This document shows, piece after piece, positions 28,103-43,206 of a stretch of 64,000 nucleotides of DNA (position 1 is its first letter; each line of letters opens with the position of its first letter). The stretch lies in the NCBI RefSeq assembly GCF_050948215.1, contig NW_027488782.1, forward strand, positions 1 through 64,000. Reading direction: 5' to 3'. The position numbers and the translations under genes are program-made. Source of the stretch: Halictus rubicundus. Lineage: Eukaryota > Arthropoda > Insecta > Hymenoptera > Halictidae. The notes under the pieces were generated by a model. That model had not been told where the DNA came from and searched no databases. It saw only the letters and a program-made list of their open reading frames with translations.

Positions 28103-30976
28103 TATCCTAGCCAATCCCCTATCCTATGCTCTATCCGATCATATCCTATCCTCTATAATTTCGTATCCTCTATCCTATCCTATCCTCTATCCTATCCAAT
28201 CCTATATCCTATCCTATCCGCAATCCTGTCCTATATCCTATAATACCCCCTATCCTATCCAATCCTTTATCCTATCCTCTGTCCTATCCTGTATCCTATC
28301 CTATCCTCTATTATATCCCATCCTCTATCCAATCCACTATCGTATCCTATTCTCTATCCCATCCTATCCTCCATCCTATCCTAACCCCTATCCTATCCTA
28401 TCCTCATTCCTATCCTATCCTCTATCCTATCCTATCCTCTGTCCTATCCACTATCGTATCCTATCCTCTATCCTATCCAATCCTATATCCAATCCTCTAT
28501 CCTATCCTGTCCTCTATCCTATCCTATCCTCTATCCTATCCTATCCTCTATAATATCCTATCCTCTATCCTATCCTATCCTCTATCCTAACCTATCCTCT
28601 ATCCTATCCTATCCTCTATCCTATCCTATCCTCTATCCTATCCTATCCTCTATCCTATCCTATCCTCTATCCAATCCTATCCTCTATCCTATCCTATCCT
28701 CTATCCTATCCTATCCTCTATCCTATCCTATCCTCTATCCTATCCTATCCTCTATCCTATCCTATCCTCTGTCCTATCCTATCCTCTATAATATCCTATC
28801 CTCTATCCTATCCTATCCTCTATCCTATCCTCTATCCTATCCTATCCTCTATCCTATCCTCTCCTCTATCCTATCCTATCCTCCATCCTATCCTATCCTC
28901 TATCCTATCCTCTCCTCTATCCTATCCTATCCTCCATCCTATCCTATCCTCTATCCTATCCTATCCTCTATCCTATCCTATTATATCCTATCCTCTATCC
29001 TATCCAATCCTCTATCCTATCCTATCCTCTATCCTATCCTATCCTCCATCCTATCCAATCCTATATCCTATCCTATCCGCTATCCTATCCTATCCTCTAT
29101 CCTATCCTATCCTCTATCCTACCCAATCCTCTATCCTATCCCCTATCCTATCCTCTATCCTATCCTCTATCCTATCCTATCCTCAATCCTATCCTATCCT
29201 CTATCCTATCCTATCCTCTATCCTATCGTATCCTCTATCCTATCCTATCCTCTATCCTATTCTATATTCTATCCGATCCTATCCGATCCTCTATCTTATC
29301 CTATCCTCTATCCTATCCTATCATCTATCCTATTCTATACTCTACCCTATCCTATCCGCTATCCTATCCTATCCTCTATCCTATCCTATCCTCTATCCTA
29401 TCCTATCCTCTATCCTATCCTATCCTATCCTCTATCCTACCCTATCCTCTATCGTCTCCTGTCCTCTATCGTATACAATCCCCTATCATATCCTCTATCG
29501 TCTCCTATTTTCTATCCTATCCAATCCCCTATCCTATCCTCTATCGTCTCCTATCCTCTATCCTATCCTATCCTCATTCCTATCCTATCCTCTATCCTGT
29601 CCTATCCTCTATCCTATCCTCTATCCTATCCTATCCTCTATCCTATCCTATCCTCTATCCTATCCTATCCTACCCTCTATCCTATCCTATCCTCTATCGT
29701 CTTCTGTCCTCTATTCTATACATTCCCCTATCCTATCCTCTATCGTCTCCTATCCTCTATCCTATAATATCATCTATCCTATCCTATCCTCTATCCTGTT
29801 CTATTCTCTATCCTATCCTCTATCCTATCCTATCCTCTATCGTCTCCTATCTTCTATCCTATCCAATCCCCTATCCTATCCTCTATCCTATATTATCCAC
29901 TATCCTATCCTATTCTCTAACCTATCGTATCAACTATCCTATCCATTCCCCTATGCTATCCTTTGTTCTATCTTCTATCCTATCCTCTATCCTATTCTAT
30001 ACTCTACCCTATCCTATCCGCTATCCTATCCTATCCTCTATCCTATCCTACCCTCTATCCTATCCTATCCTCTGTCTTATCATATCCTCTATCCTATCCT
30101 ATCCTCTATCCTATCCTATCCTCTATCCTATCCTATCCTATCCTCTACCCTATCCTATCCTATCCTCTATCCTAACCCATCCTCTATCCTATCCTATCCT
30201 CTATCCTATCCTATCCTCTATCCTATCCTATCCTATCCTCTATCCTATCCTATCCTCTATCCTATCCTATCCTCTATCCTATCCTATCCTCTATCGTCTC
30301 CTGTCCTCTATTCTATACAATCCCCTATCCTATCCTCTATCGTCTCCTATCATCTATCCTATAATATCATCTATCCTATCCTATCCTCTATCCTGTTCTA
30401 TTCTCTATCCTATCCTCTATCCTATCCTATCCTCTATCGTCTCCTATCTTCTATCCTATCCAATCCCCTATCCTACCCTCTATCCTATATTATCCACTAT
30501 CCTATCCTATTCTCTAACCGATCCTATCCTCAATCCTATCCTATCCTCTATCCTATCCTATCCTCTATCCTATCCACTATCGTATCCTATCCTCTATCCT
30601 ATCCAATCCTATATCCTATCCTCTATACACTCCAATCCTCTATCCTATCCTATCCTCTCTCCTATCCACTATCGTATCCTATCCTCTATCCTATAATATC
30701 CTCTATCCTATCCCATCCTCTATCCTATCCTATCCTCTATCCTATCCTATCCTCTATCGTCTCCTGTCCTCTATTCTATACAATCCCCTATCCTATCCTC
30801 TATCGTCTCCTATCCTCTATCCTATAATATCATCTATCCTATCCTATCCTCTATCCTGTTCTATTCTCTATCCTATCCTCTATTCTATCCTATCCTCTAT
30901 CGTCTCCTATCTTCTATCCTATCCAATCCCCTATCCTATCCTCTATCCTATATTATCCACTATCCTATCCTATTCT

Positions 30977-31331
30977 CTAACCTATCGTATCAACTATCCT
31001 ATCCTTTCCCCTATCCTATCCTCTATTCTATCCTCTATCCTATCCTTTCCCCTATCCTATCCTCTATTCTATCCTCTATCCTATCCTCTATCCAAACCTA
31101 TCATCTATCCTTTCCCATTCTCTATCCTATCCTCTATCCTATCCTATCCTCTATCCTATCCTGTCCTATCCTCTATCCTATCCAATCTTCTATAATATCC
31201 TATCCTCTATCCTATCCTATCCTCTATCCTATTCTATATTCTATCTGATCGTATCCGATCTTCTATCTTATCCTATCCTCTATCCTATCCTATCCTCTAT
31301 CCTATCCTATCCTCTATCCTATCCTATCCTC
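30977..31331. repeat. 354-bp segment of D1 absent from D2
   Basis: The offset between D1 and D2 falls from 8,205 to 7,851 across this interval; in D2 the junction lies near 39,150. The segment contains a CTGATCG-bearing unit whose sister unit lies 566 bp downstream (ATTCTATATT 31231 and 31797), so exchange between related units is a plausible cause. Confidence 0.72.
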
Positions 31332-34195
31332 TGTCCTATCCTATCCTCTATAATATCCTATCCTCAATCCTATCCTATCCTCTATCTTATCCTATCCTCT
31401 ATCCTATCCTATCCTCTATCCTATCCTATCCTCTATACTATCCTATCCTCTATCCTATTCTATATTCTATCCGATCCTATCCGATCTTCTATCTTATCCT
31501 ATCCTCTATCCTATCCTATCCTCTATCCTATCCTATCCTCTATCCTATCCTATCCTCTATAATATCCTATCCTCAATCCTATCCTATCCTCTATTCTATC
31601 CTATCCTCTATCCTCTATCCTATCCTCTATCCTAACCTATCATCTATCCTTTCCCATTCTCTATCCTATCCTCTATCCTATCCTATCCTCTATCCTATCC
31701 TGTCCTATCCTCTATCCTATCCAATCTTCTATAATATCCTATCCTCTATCCTATCCTATCCTCTATCCTATCCTATCCTCTATCCTATTCTATATTCTAT
31801 CTGATCGTATCCGATCTTCCATCTTATCCTATCCTCTATCCTATCCTATCCTCTATCCTATCCTATCCTCTATCCTATCCTATCCTCTGTCCTATCCTAT
31901 CCTCTATAATATCCTATCCTCAATCCTATCCTATCCTCTATCTTATCCTATCCTCTATCCTATCCTATCCTCTATCCTATCCTATCCTCTATACTATCCT
32001 ATCCTCTATCCTATTCTATATTCTATCCGATCCTATCCGATCTTCTATCTTATCCTATCCTCTATCCTATCCTATCCTCTATCCTATCCTATCCTCTATC
32101 CTCTATCCTATCCTCTATCCTATCCTATCCTCTATCCTATTCTATATTCTATCCGATCGTATCCGATCCTCTATCCTATCCTATCCTCATTCCTATCCTA
32201 TCCTCTATCCTATCCTATCCTCTGTCCTATCCACTATCGTATCCTATCCTCTATCCTATCATATCCTCTATCCTATCCTATCCTCCATCCTATCCTATCC
32301 TCTATCCTATCCTATCCTCTATCCTATCCTATACTCCATCCTATCCAATCCTATATCCTATCCTATCCGCTATCCTATCCTATCCTCTATCCTATCCTAT
32401 TCTCTATCCTATCCAATCCTCTATCCTATCCCCTATCCTATCCTCTATCCTGTCCTCTATCCTATCCTCTATCCTATCCTATACTCCATCCTATCCAATC
32501 CTATATCCTATCCTATCCGCTATCCTATCCTATCCTCTATCCTATCCTATCCTCTATAATATCCTATCCTCAATCCTATCCTATCCTCTATCCTATCCTA
32601 TCCTCTATCCTCTATCCTATCCTCTATCCTATCCTATCCTCTATCCTATTCTATATTCTATCCGATCGTATCCGATCCTCTATCCTATCCTATCCTCATT
32701 CCTATCCTATCCTCTATCCTATCCTATCGTCTGTCCTATCCACTATCGTATCCTATCCTCTATCCTATCCAATCCTATATCCTATCCTCTATACACTCCA
32801 ATCCTGTATCATATCCTATCCTCTATCCTATTCTATACTCTACCCTATCCTATCCGCTATCCTATCCTATCCTCTATCCTATCCTACCCTCTATCCTATC
32901 CTATCCTCTATCCTATCATATCCTCTATCCTATCCTATCCTCTATCCTATCCTATCCTCTATCCTATCCTATCCTATCCTCTATCCTATCCTATCCTATC
33001 CTCTATCCTAACCCATCCTCTATCCTATCCTATCCTCTATCCTATCCTATCCTCTATCCTATCCTATCCTCTATCCTATCCTATCCTCTATCCTATCCTA
33101 TCCTCTATCCTATCCTATCCTCTATCCTATTCTATATTCTATCCGATCCTATCCGATCCTCTATCTTATCCTATCCTCTATCCTATCAAATCCTCATTCC
33201 TATCCTATCCTCTATCCTATCCTATCCTCTGTCCTATCCACTATCGTATCCTATCCTCTATCCTATCCAATCCTATATCCTATCCTCATTCCTATCCTAT
33301 CCTCTATCCTATCCTATCCTCCGTCCTATCCATTATCGTATCCTATCCTCTAACCTATCCAATCCTATATCCTATCCTCTATACACTCCAATCCTCTATC
33401 CTATCCTGTCCTCTATCCTACCCTATCCGCATTCCTATCCTATCCTCTATCCTATCCTATCCTCTGTCCTATCCACTATCGTATCCTATCCTCTATCCTA
33501 TCCAATCCTATATCCTATCCTCTATACACTCCAATCCTCTATCCTATCCTATCCTCCATCCTATCCTATCCTCTATCCCATCCTATCCTGTATCCTATCC
33601 TATCCTCTTTCCTATCCTATCCTCTGTCCTATCCTATCCTCTATAATATCCTATCCTCTATCCTATCCTATCCTCAATCATATCCTATCCTCTATCCTAT
33701 CCTCTCCTCTATCCTATCCTATCCTCCATCCTATCCTATCCTCTATCCTATCCTATCCTCTATCCTATCCTATCCTATCCTCTATCCTATCCTATCCTCT
33801 ATCCTATCCTATCCTGTATCCTATAATATCATCTGTCCTATCCTATACTCCATCCTATCCAATCCTCTATCCTATCCTCTCCTCTATCCTATCCAATCCT
33901 CTATCCTATCCCCTATCCTATCCTCTATCCTATCCTCTATCCTATCCTCTATCCTATCCTATCCTCTATCCTATCCTATCATATATCCTATCCAATCCTC
34001 TATCCTATTCTCTATCCTATCCTCTATCCTATCCTATCTTCAATCCTATCCTATCCTCTATCCTATCCTATCCTCTATCCTATCCTCTATCCTATCCTAT
34101 CCTCTATCCTATCCTATCCTCTATCTTATCCTATCCTCTATCCTATCCTATCCTCTATCCTATCCTATCCTCTATACTATCCTATCCTCTATCCT

Positions 34196-37100
34196 ATTCT
34201 ATATTCTATCCGATCCTATCCGATCCTCTATCTTATCCTATCCTCTATCCTATCCTATCCTCATTCCTATCCAATCCTCTATCCTATCCTATCCTCTGTC
34301 CTATCCACTATCGTATCCTATCCTCTATCCTATCCAATCCTATATCCTATCCTCTATACACTCCAATCCTCTATCCTATCCTATCCTCTCTCCTATCCAC
34401 TATCGTATCCTATCCTCTATCCTATCCAATCCTATATCCTATCCTCTATACACTCCAATCCTCTATCCTATCCTGTCCTCTATCCTATCCCATCCTATCC
34501 TCCATCCTATCCTATCCTCTATCCTATCCTATCCTCATTCCTATCCTATCCTCTATCCTATCCTATCCTCTGTCCTATCCACTATCGTATCCTATCCTCT
34601 ATCCTATCCAATCCTATATCCAATCTTCTATACACTCCAATCCTCTATCCTATCCTGTCCTCTATCCTATCCTATCCTCTATCGTATCCTATCCTCTATA
34701 ATATCCTATCCTCTATCCTATCCTATCCTCTATCCTATCCTATCCTCTATCCTATCCTATCCTCTATCCTATCCTCTATCCTATCCTATCCTCTATCCTA
34801 TCCTCTCCACTATCCTATCCTATCCTCCATCCTATCCTATCCTCTATCCTATCCTCTCCTCTATCCTATCCTATCCTATCCTCCATCCTATCCTATCCTC
34901 TATCCTATCCTATCCTCTATCCTATCCTATCCTATCCTATCCTCTATCCTATCCAATCCTCTATCCTATCCTATCCTCTATCCTAACCTATCCTCTATCC
35001 TATCCTATCCTCTATCCTATCCTATCCTCTATCCTATCCTATCCTCTATCGTCTTCTGTCCTCTATCGTATACAATCCCCTATCATATCCTCTATCGTCT
35101 CCTATTTTCTATCCTATCCAATCCCCTATCCTATCCTCTATCGTCTCCTGTCCTCTATCGTATACAATCCCCTATCATATCCTCTATCGTCTCCTATTTT
35201 CTATCCTATCCAATCCCCTATCCTATCCTCTATCGTCTCCTATCCTCTATCCTATCCTATCCTCATTCCTATCCTATCCTCTATCCTATCCTATCCTCTA
35301 TCCTATCCTATCCTATCCTCTATCCTATCCTATCCTCTATCGTCTCCTGTCCTCTATCCTATACAATCCCCTATCATATCCTCTATCGTCTCCTATCCTC
35401 TATCCTATCCTATCCTCTATCGTCTTCTGTCCTCTATTCTATACAATCCCCTATCCTATCCTCTATCGTCTCCTATCCTCTATCCTATAATATCATCTAT
35501 CCCATCCTATCCTCTATCCTGTTCTATTCTCTATCCTATCCTCTATCCTATCCTATCCTCTATCGTCTCCTATCTTCTATCCTATCCAATCCCCTATCCT
35601 ATCCTCTATCCTATATTATCCACTATCCTATCCTATTCTCTAACCTATCGTATCAACTATCCTATCCATTCCCCTATCCTATCCTCTATCCTATCCTATC
35701 CTCAATCCTATCCTATCCTCTATCCTATCCTATCCTCTATCCTATCCTCTAACCTATCCTATCCTCTATCCTATCCTATCCTCTATCCTATCCTATCCTC
35801 TATCCTATCCTATCCTCTATCCTCTATCCTATCCTATCCTCTATCCTATTCTATATTCTATCCGATCCTATCCGATCCTCTATCTTATCCTATCCTCTAT
35901 CCTATCCTATCCTCATTCCTATCCTATCCTCTATCATATCCTATCCTCTGTCCTATCCACTATCGTATCCTATCTTCTATCCTATCCAATCCTATATCCT
36001 ATCCTCTATACACTCCAATCCTCTATCCTATCCTATCCTCTCTCCTATCCACTATCGTATCCTATCCTCTATCCTATCCAATCCTACATCCTATCCTCTA
36101 TACACTCCAATCCTCTATCCTATCCTGCCCTCTATCCTATCCTATCCTCTATCCTATCCTATCCTATCCTCTATAATATCCTATCCTCTATCCTATCCTA
36201 TCCTCTATCCTATCCTATCCTCTATCCTATCCTATCCTCTATCCTATCCTATCCTCTATCCTATCCTATCCTCTATCCTATCCTATCCTCTATCCTATCC
36301 TATCCTCTATCCTAGCCAATCCCCTATCCTATGCTCTATCCGATCATATCCTATCCTCTATAATTTCGTATCCTCTATCCTATCCTATCCTCTATCCTAT
36401 CCAATCCTATATCCTATCCTATCCGCAATCCTGTCCTATATCCTATAATACCCCCTATCCTATCCAATCCTTTATCCTATCCTCTGTCCTATCCTGTATC
36501 CTATCCTATCCTCTATTATATCCCATCCTCTATCCAATCCACTATCGTATCCTATTCTCTATCCCATCCTATCCTCCATCCTATCCTAACCCCTATCCTA
36601 TCCTATCCTCATTCCTATCCTATCCTCTATCCTATCCTATCCTCTGTCCTATCCACTATCGTATCCTATCCTCTATCCTATCCAATCCTATATCCAATCC
36701 TCTATCCTATCCTGTCCTCTATCCTATCCTATCCTCTATCCTATCCTATCCTCTATAATATCCTATCCTCTATCCTATCCTATCCTCTATCCTAACCTAT
36801 CCTCTATCCTATCCTATCCTCTATCCTATCCTATCCTCTATCCTATCCTATCCTCTATCCTATCCTATCCTCTATCCAATCCTATCCTCTATCCTATCCT
36901 ATCCTCTATCCTATCCTATCCTCTATCCTATCCTATCCTCTATCCTATCCTATCCTCTATCCTATCCTATCCTCTGTCCTATCCTATCCTCTATAATATC
37001 CTATCCTCTATCCTATCCTATCCTCTATCCTATCCTCTATCCTATCCTATCCTCTATCCTATCCTCTCCTCTATCCTATCCTATCCTCCATCCTATCCTA

Positions 37101-40100
37101 TCCTCTATCCTATCCTCTCCTCTATCCTATCCTATCCTCCATCCTATCCTATCCTCTATCCTATCCTATCCTCTATCCTATCCTATTATATCCTATCCTC
37201 TATCCTATCCAATCCTCTATCCTATCCTATCCTCAATCCTATCCTATCCTCCATCCTATCCAATCCTATATCCTATCCTATCCGCTATCCTATCCTATCC
37301 TCTATCCTATCCTATCCTCTATCCTACCCAATCCTCTATCCTATCCCCTATCCTATCCTCTATCCTATCCTCTATCCTATCCTATCCTCAATCCTATCCT
37401 ATCCTCTATCCTATCCTATCCTCTATCCTATCGTATCCTCTATCCTATCCTATCCTCTATCCTATTCTATATTCTATCCGATCCTATCCGATCCTCTATC
37501 TTATCCTATCCTCTATCCTATCCTATCATCTATCCTATTCTATACTCTACCCTATCCTATCCGCTATCCTATCCTATCCTCTATCCTATCCTATCCTCTA
37601 TCCTATCCTATCCTCTATCCTATCCTATCCTATCCTCTATCCTACCCTATCCTCTATCGTCTCCTGTCCTCTATCGTATACAATCCCCTATCATATCCTC
37701 TATCGTCTCCTATTTTCTATCCTATCCAATCCCCTATCCTATCCTCTATCGTCTCCTATCCTCTATCCTATCCTATCCTCATTCCTATCCTATCCTCTAT
37801 CCTGTCCTATCCTCTATCCTATCCTCTATCCTATCCTATCCTCTATCCTATCCTATCCTCTATCCTATCCTATCCTACCCTCTATCCTATCCTATCCTCT
37901 ATCGTCTTCTGTCCTCTATTCTATACATTCCCCTATCCTATCCTCTATCGTCTCCTATCCTCTATCCTATAATATCATCTATCCTATCCTATCCTCTATC
38001 CTGTTCTATTCTCTATCCTATCCTCTATCCTATCCTATCCTCTATCGTCTCCTATCTTCTATCCTATCCAATCCCCTATCCTATCCTCTATCCTATATTA
38101 TCCACTATCCTATCCTATTCTCTAACCTATCGTATCAACTATCCTATCCATTCCCCTATGCTATCCTTTGTTCTATCTTCTATCCTATCCTCTATCCTAT
38201 TCTATACTCTACCCTATCCTATCCGCTATCCTATCCTATCCTCTATCCTATCCTACCCTCTATCCTATCCTATCCTCTGTCTTATCATATCCTCTATCCT
38301 ATCCTATCCTCTATCCTATCCTATCCTCTATCCTATCCTATCCTATCCTCTACCCTATCCTATCCTATCCTCTATCCTAACCCATCCTCTATCCTATCCT
38401 ATCCTCTATCCTATCCTATCCTCTATCCTATCCTATCCTATCCTCTATCCTATCCTATCCTCTATCCTATCCTATCCTCTATCCTATCCTATCCTCTATC
38501 GTCTCCTGTCCTCTATTCTATACAATCCCCTATCCTATCCTCTATCGTCTCCTATCATCTATCCTATAATATCATCTATCCTATCCTATCCTCTATCCTG
38601 TTCTATTCTCTATCCTATCCTCTATCCTATCCTATCCTCTATCGTCTCCTATCTTCTATCCTATCCAATCCCCTATCCTACCCTCTATCCTATATTATCC
38701 ACTATCCTATCCTATTCTCTAACCGATCCTATCCTCAATCCTATCCTATCCTCTATCCTATCCTATCCTCTATCCTATCCACTATCGTATCCTATCCTCT
38801 ATCCTATCCAATCCTATATCCTATCCTCTATACACTCCAATCCTCTATCCTATCCTATCCTCTCTCCTATCCACTATCGTATCCTATCCTCTATCCTATA
38901 ATATCCTCTATCCTATCCCATCCTCTATCCTATCCTATCCTCTATCCTATCCTATCCTCTATCGTCTCCTGTCCTCTATTCTATACAATCCCCTATCCTA
39001 TCCTCTATCGTCTCCTATCCTCTATCCTATAATATCATCTATCCTATCCTATCCTCTATCCTGTTCTATTCTCTATAATATCCTCTATTCTATCCTATCC
39101 TCTATCGTCTCCTATCTTCTATCCTATCCAATCCCCTATCCTATCCTCTATCCTATCCTATCCTCTATCCTATCCTATCCTCTGTCCTATCCTATCCTCT
39201 ATAATATCCTATCCTCAATCCTATCCTATCCTCTATCTTATCCTATCCTCTATCCTATCCTATCCTCTATCCTATCCTATCCTCTATACTATCCTATCCT
39301 CTATCCTATTCTATATTCTATCCGATCCTATCCGATCTTCTATCTTATCCTATCCTCTATCCTATCCTATCCTCTATCCTATCCTATCCTCTATCCTATC
39401 CTATCCTCTATAATATCCTATCCTCAATCCTATCCTATCCTCTATTCTATCCTATCCTCTATCCTCTATCCTATCCTCTATCCTAACCTATCATCTATCC
39501 TTTCCCATTCTCTATCCTATCCTCTATCCTATCCTATCCTCTATCCTATCCTGTCCTATCCTCTATCCTATCCAATCTTCTATAATATCCTATCCTCTAT
39601 CCTATCCTATCCTCTATCCTATCCTATCCTCTATCCTATTCTATATTCTATCTGATCGTATCCGATCTTCCATCTTATCCTATCCTCTATCCTATCCTAT
39701 CCTCTATCCTATCCTATCCTCTATCCTATCCTATCCTCTGTCCTATCCTATCCTCTATAATATCCTATCCTCAATCCTATCCTATCCTCTATCTTATCCT
39801 ATCCTCTATCCTATCCTATCCTCTATCCTATCCTATCCTCTATACTATCCTATCCTCTATCCTATTCTATATTCTATCCGATCCTATCCGATCTTCTATC
39901 TTATCCTATCCTCTATCCTATCCTATCCTCTATCCTATCCTATCCTCTATCCTCTATCCTATCCTCTATCCTATCCTATCCTCTATCCTATTCTATATTC
40001 TATCCGATCGTATCCGATCCTCTATCCTATCCTATCCTCATTCCTATCCTATCCTCTATCCTATCCTATCCTCTGTCCTATCCACTATCGTATCCTATCC

Positions 40101-42063
40101 TCTATCCTATCATATCCTCTATCCTATCCTATCCTCCATCCTATCCTATCCTCTATCCTATCCTATCCTCTATCCTATCCTATACTCCATCCTATCCAAT
40201 CCTATATCCTATCCTATCCGCTATCCTATCCTATCCTCTATCCTATCCTATTCTCTATCCTATCCAATCCTCTATCCTATCCCCTATCCTATCCTCTATC
40301 CTGTCCTCTATCCTATCCTCTATCCTATCCTATACTCCATCCTATCCAATCCTATATCCTATCCTATCCGCTATCCTATCCTATCCTCTATCCTATCCTA
40401 TCCTCTATAATATCCTATCCTCAATCCTATCCTATCCTCTATCCTATCCTATCCTCTATCCTCTATCCTATCCTCTATCCTATCCTATCCTCTATCCTAT
40501 TCTATATTCTATCCGATCGTATCCGATCCTCTATCCTATCCTATCCTCATTCCTATCCTATCCTCTATCCTATCCTATCGTCTGTCCTATCCACTATCGT
40601 ATCCTATCCTCTATCCTATCCAATCCTATATCCTATCCTCTATACACTCCAATCCTGTATCATATCCTATCCTCTATCCTATTCTATACTCTACCCTATC
40701 CTATCCGCTATCCTATCCTATCCTCTATCCTATCCTACCCTCTATCCTATCCTATCCTCTATCCTATCATATCCTCTATCCTATCCTATCCTCTATCCTA
40801 TCCTATCCTCTATCCTATCCTATCCTATCCTCTATCCTATCCTATCCTATCCTCTATCCTAACCCATCCTCTATCCTATCCTATCCTCTATCCTATCCTA
40901 TCCTCTATCCTATCCTATCCTCTATCCTATCCTATCCTCTATCCTATCCTATCCTCTATCCTATCCTATCCTCTATCCTATCCTATCCTCTATCCTATTC
41001 TATATTCTATCCGATCCTATCCGATCCTCTATCTTATCCTATCCTCTATCCTATCAAATCCTCATTCCTATCCTATCCTCTATCCTATCCTATCCTCTGT
41101 CCTATCCACTATCGTATCCTATCCTCTATCCTATCCAATCCTATATCCTATCCTCATTCCTATCCTATCCTCTATCCTATCCTATCCTCCGTCCTATCCA
41201 TTATCGTATCCTATCCTCTAACCTATCCAATCCTATATCCTATCCTCTATACACTCCAATCCTCTATCCTATCCTGTCCTCTATCCTACCCTATCCGCAT
41301 TCCTATCCTATCCTCTATCCTATCCTATCCTCTGTCCTATCCACTATCGTATCCTATCCTCTATCCTATCCAATCCTATATCCTATCCTCTATACACTCC
41401 AATCCTCTATCCTATCCTATCCTCCATCCTATCCTATCCTCTATCCCATCCTATCCTGTATCCTATCCTATCCTCTTTCCTATCCTATCCTCTGTCCTAT
41501 CCTATCCTCTATAATATCCTATCCTCTATCCTATCCTATCCTCAATCATATCCTATCCTCTATCCTATCCTCTCCTCTATCCTATCCTATCCTCCATCCT
41601 ATCCTATCCTCTATCCTATCCTATCCTCTATCCTATCCTATCCTATCCTCTATCCTATCCTATCCTCTATCCTATCCTATCCTGTATCCTATAATATCAT
41701 CTGTCCTATCCTATACTCCATCCTATCCAATCCTCTATCCTATCCTCTCCTCTATCCTATCCAATCCTCTATCCTATCCCCTATCCTATCCTCTATCCTA
41801 TCCTCTATCCTATCCTCTATCCTATCCTATCCTCTATCCTATCCTATCATATATCCTATCCAATCCTCTATCCTATTCTCTATCCTATCCTCTATCCTAT
41901 CCTATCTTCAATCCTATCCTATCCTCTATCCTATCCTATCCTCTATCCTATCCTCTATCCTATCCTATCCTCTATCCTATCCTATCCTCTATCTTATCCT
42001 ATCCTCTATCCTATCCTATCCTCTATCCTATCCTATCCTCTATACTATCCTATCCTCTATCCT
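34196..42063. repeat. Zone D macro-unit D2 (7,868 bp)
   Basis: Directly abuts D1 and copies it. In the first ~3 kb I found only isolated substitutions against D1: 26068/34273 T-A, 26166/34371 T-C, 26771/34976 T-C, 27298/35503 T-C, 27320/35525 C-T, 27951/36156 T-A, 29030/37235 T-A. That is about 0.2% over that stretch. D2 lacks 354 bp present in D1 at about 30,977-31,331 and has one extra 17-mer later. The near identity implies a recent duplication or conversion. Confidence 0.9.
36189..36307 (+). repeat. Seven perfect consecutive 17-mers in D2
   Basis: Counterpart of the run at 27984-28102, offset exactly 8,205 bp and with identical flanking variant units. Confidence 0.93.
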
Positions 42064-42732
42064 ATTCTATATTCTATCCGATCCTATCCGATCCTCTATC
42101 TTATCCTATCCTCTATCCTATCCTATCCTCATTCCTATCCAATCCTCTATCCTATCCTATCCTCTGTCCTATCCACTATCGTATCCTATCCTCTATCCTA
42201 TCCAATCCTATATCCTATCCTCTATACACTCCAATCCTCTATCCTATCCTATCCTCTCTCCTATCCACTATCGTATCCTATCCTCTATCCTATCCAATCC
42301 TATATCTTATCCTCTATACACTCCAATCCTGTATCCTATCCTGTCCTCTATCCTATCCTATCCTCTATCCTATCCTCTCCTCTATCCTATCCTATCCTCC
42401 ATCCTATCCTATCCTCTATCCCATCCTATCCTGTATCCTATCCTATCCTCTATCCTATCCTATCCTCTGTCCTATCCTATCCTCTATAATATCCTATCCT
42501 CTATCCTATCCTATCCTCTATCCTATCCTATCCTGTATCCTATCCTCTCCTCTATCCTATCCTCTCCTCTATCCTATCCTATCCTCCATCCTATCCTATC
42601 CTCTATCCTATCCTATCCTCTATCCTATCCTATCCTATCATCTATCCTATCCTATCCTATCCTCTATCCTATCCTATCCTCTATCCTATCCTATCCTCTA
42701 TCCTATCCTATCCTGTATCCTATCCTATCCTC

Positions 42733-42776
42733 TATCCTATCCTATCCTATCCTCTATCCTATCCTATCCTATCCTC
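42733..42776 (+). repeat. Tandem pair of 22-mer monomers, (TATCC)4TC
   Basis: Two consecutive 22-bp monomers show that the array can gain or lose single TATCC pentamers inside a unit. They run directly into seven perfect 17-mers. Confidence 0.9.
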
Positions 42777-42895
42777 TATCCTATCCTATCCTCTATCCTA
42801 TCCTATCCTCTATCCTATCCTATCCTCTATCCTATCCTATCCTCTATCCTATCCTATCCTCTATCCTATCCTATCCTCTATCCTATCCTATCCTC
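42777..42895 (+). repeat. Seven perfect consecutive 17-mers
   Basis: A 119-bp uniform run directly after two 22-mers, ended by a TATCCCCTATCC variant. Its lack of substitutions suggests recent local expansion or homogenisation. Confidence 0.9.
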
Positions 42896-43206
42896 TATCC
42901 TATCCCCTATCCTATCCTCTATCCTATCCTCTATCCTATCCTCTATCCTATCCTATCCTCTATCCTATCCTATCCTCTATCCTATCCTATCCTATATCCT
43001 ATCCAATCCTCTATCCTATTCTCTATCCTATCCTCTATCCTATCCTATCTTCAATCCTATCCTACCCTCTATCCTACCCTATCCTCTATCCTATCCTCTA
43101 TCCTATCCTATCCTCTATCCTATCCTATCCTCTATATTATCCTATCCTCTATCCTATCCTATCCTCTATCCTATCCTATCCTCTATACTATCCTATCCTC
43201 TATCCT

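Larger units (their letters stand above)
25991..34195. repeat. Zone D macro-unit D1 (8,205 bp)
   Basis: From ATTCTATATT at 25991 the sequence recurs 8,205 bp downstream over several kb: 26283 to 34488 (TCCCATCC), 26846 to 35051 (GTCTTCTGTC), 27984 to 36189, and 29953 to 38158 with a 744-bp stretch unchanged at codon level. After a 354-bp length difference near 31 kb the offset becomes 7,851 (31331 to 39182, 32801 to 40652), then 7,868 (33841 to 41709). It is built from repeated cassettes of ATTCTATATT, CCGATCC, TCATTCC, CTGTCC, ACTATCG, TACACTCC. Confidence 0.9.
42064..43206. repeat. Truncated D-type copy D3 (1,143 bp)
   Basis: Begins like D2 (34196 to 42064, including the CCAATCC variant after TCATTCC) but leaves the D pattern near 42,350. 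TATATCTTATCC at 42301 and TTCAATCC around 41909 recur 1,143 bp later at 43444 and 43052, so D3 forms a tandem pair with the next block. Confidence 0.83.

Noticed and set aside
29953..30696. 247-codon frame identical to 38158-38901, as a conserved protein pair
   Set aside because: The identity extends over the whole D macro-unit at offset 8,205, so it reflects DNA duplication and not selection on a protein.
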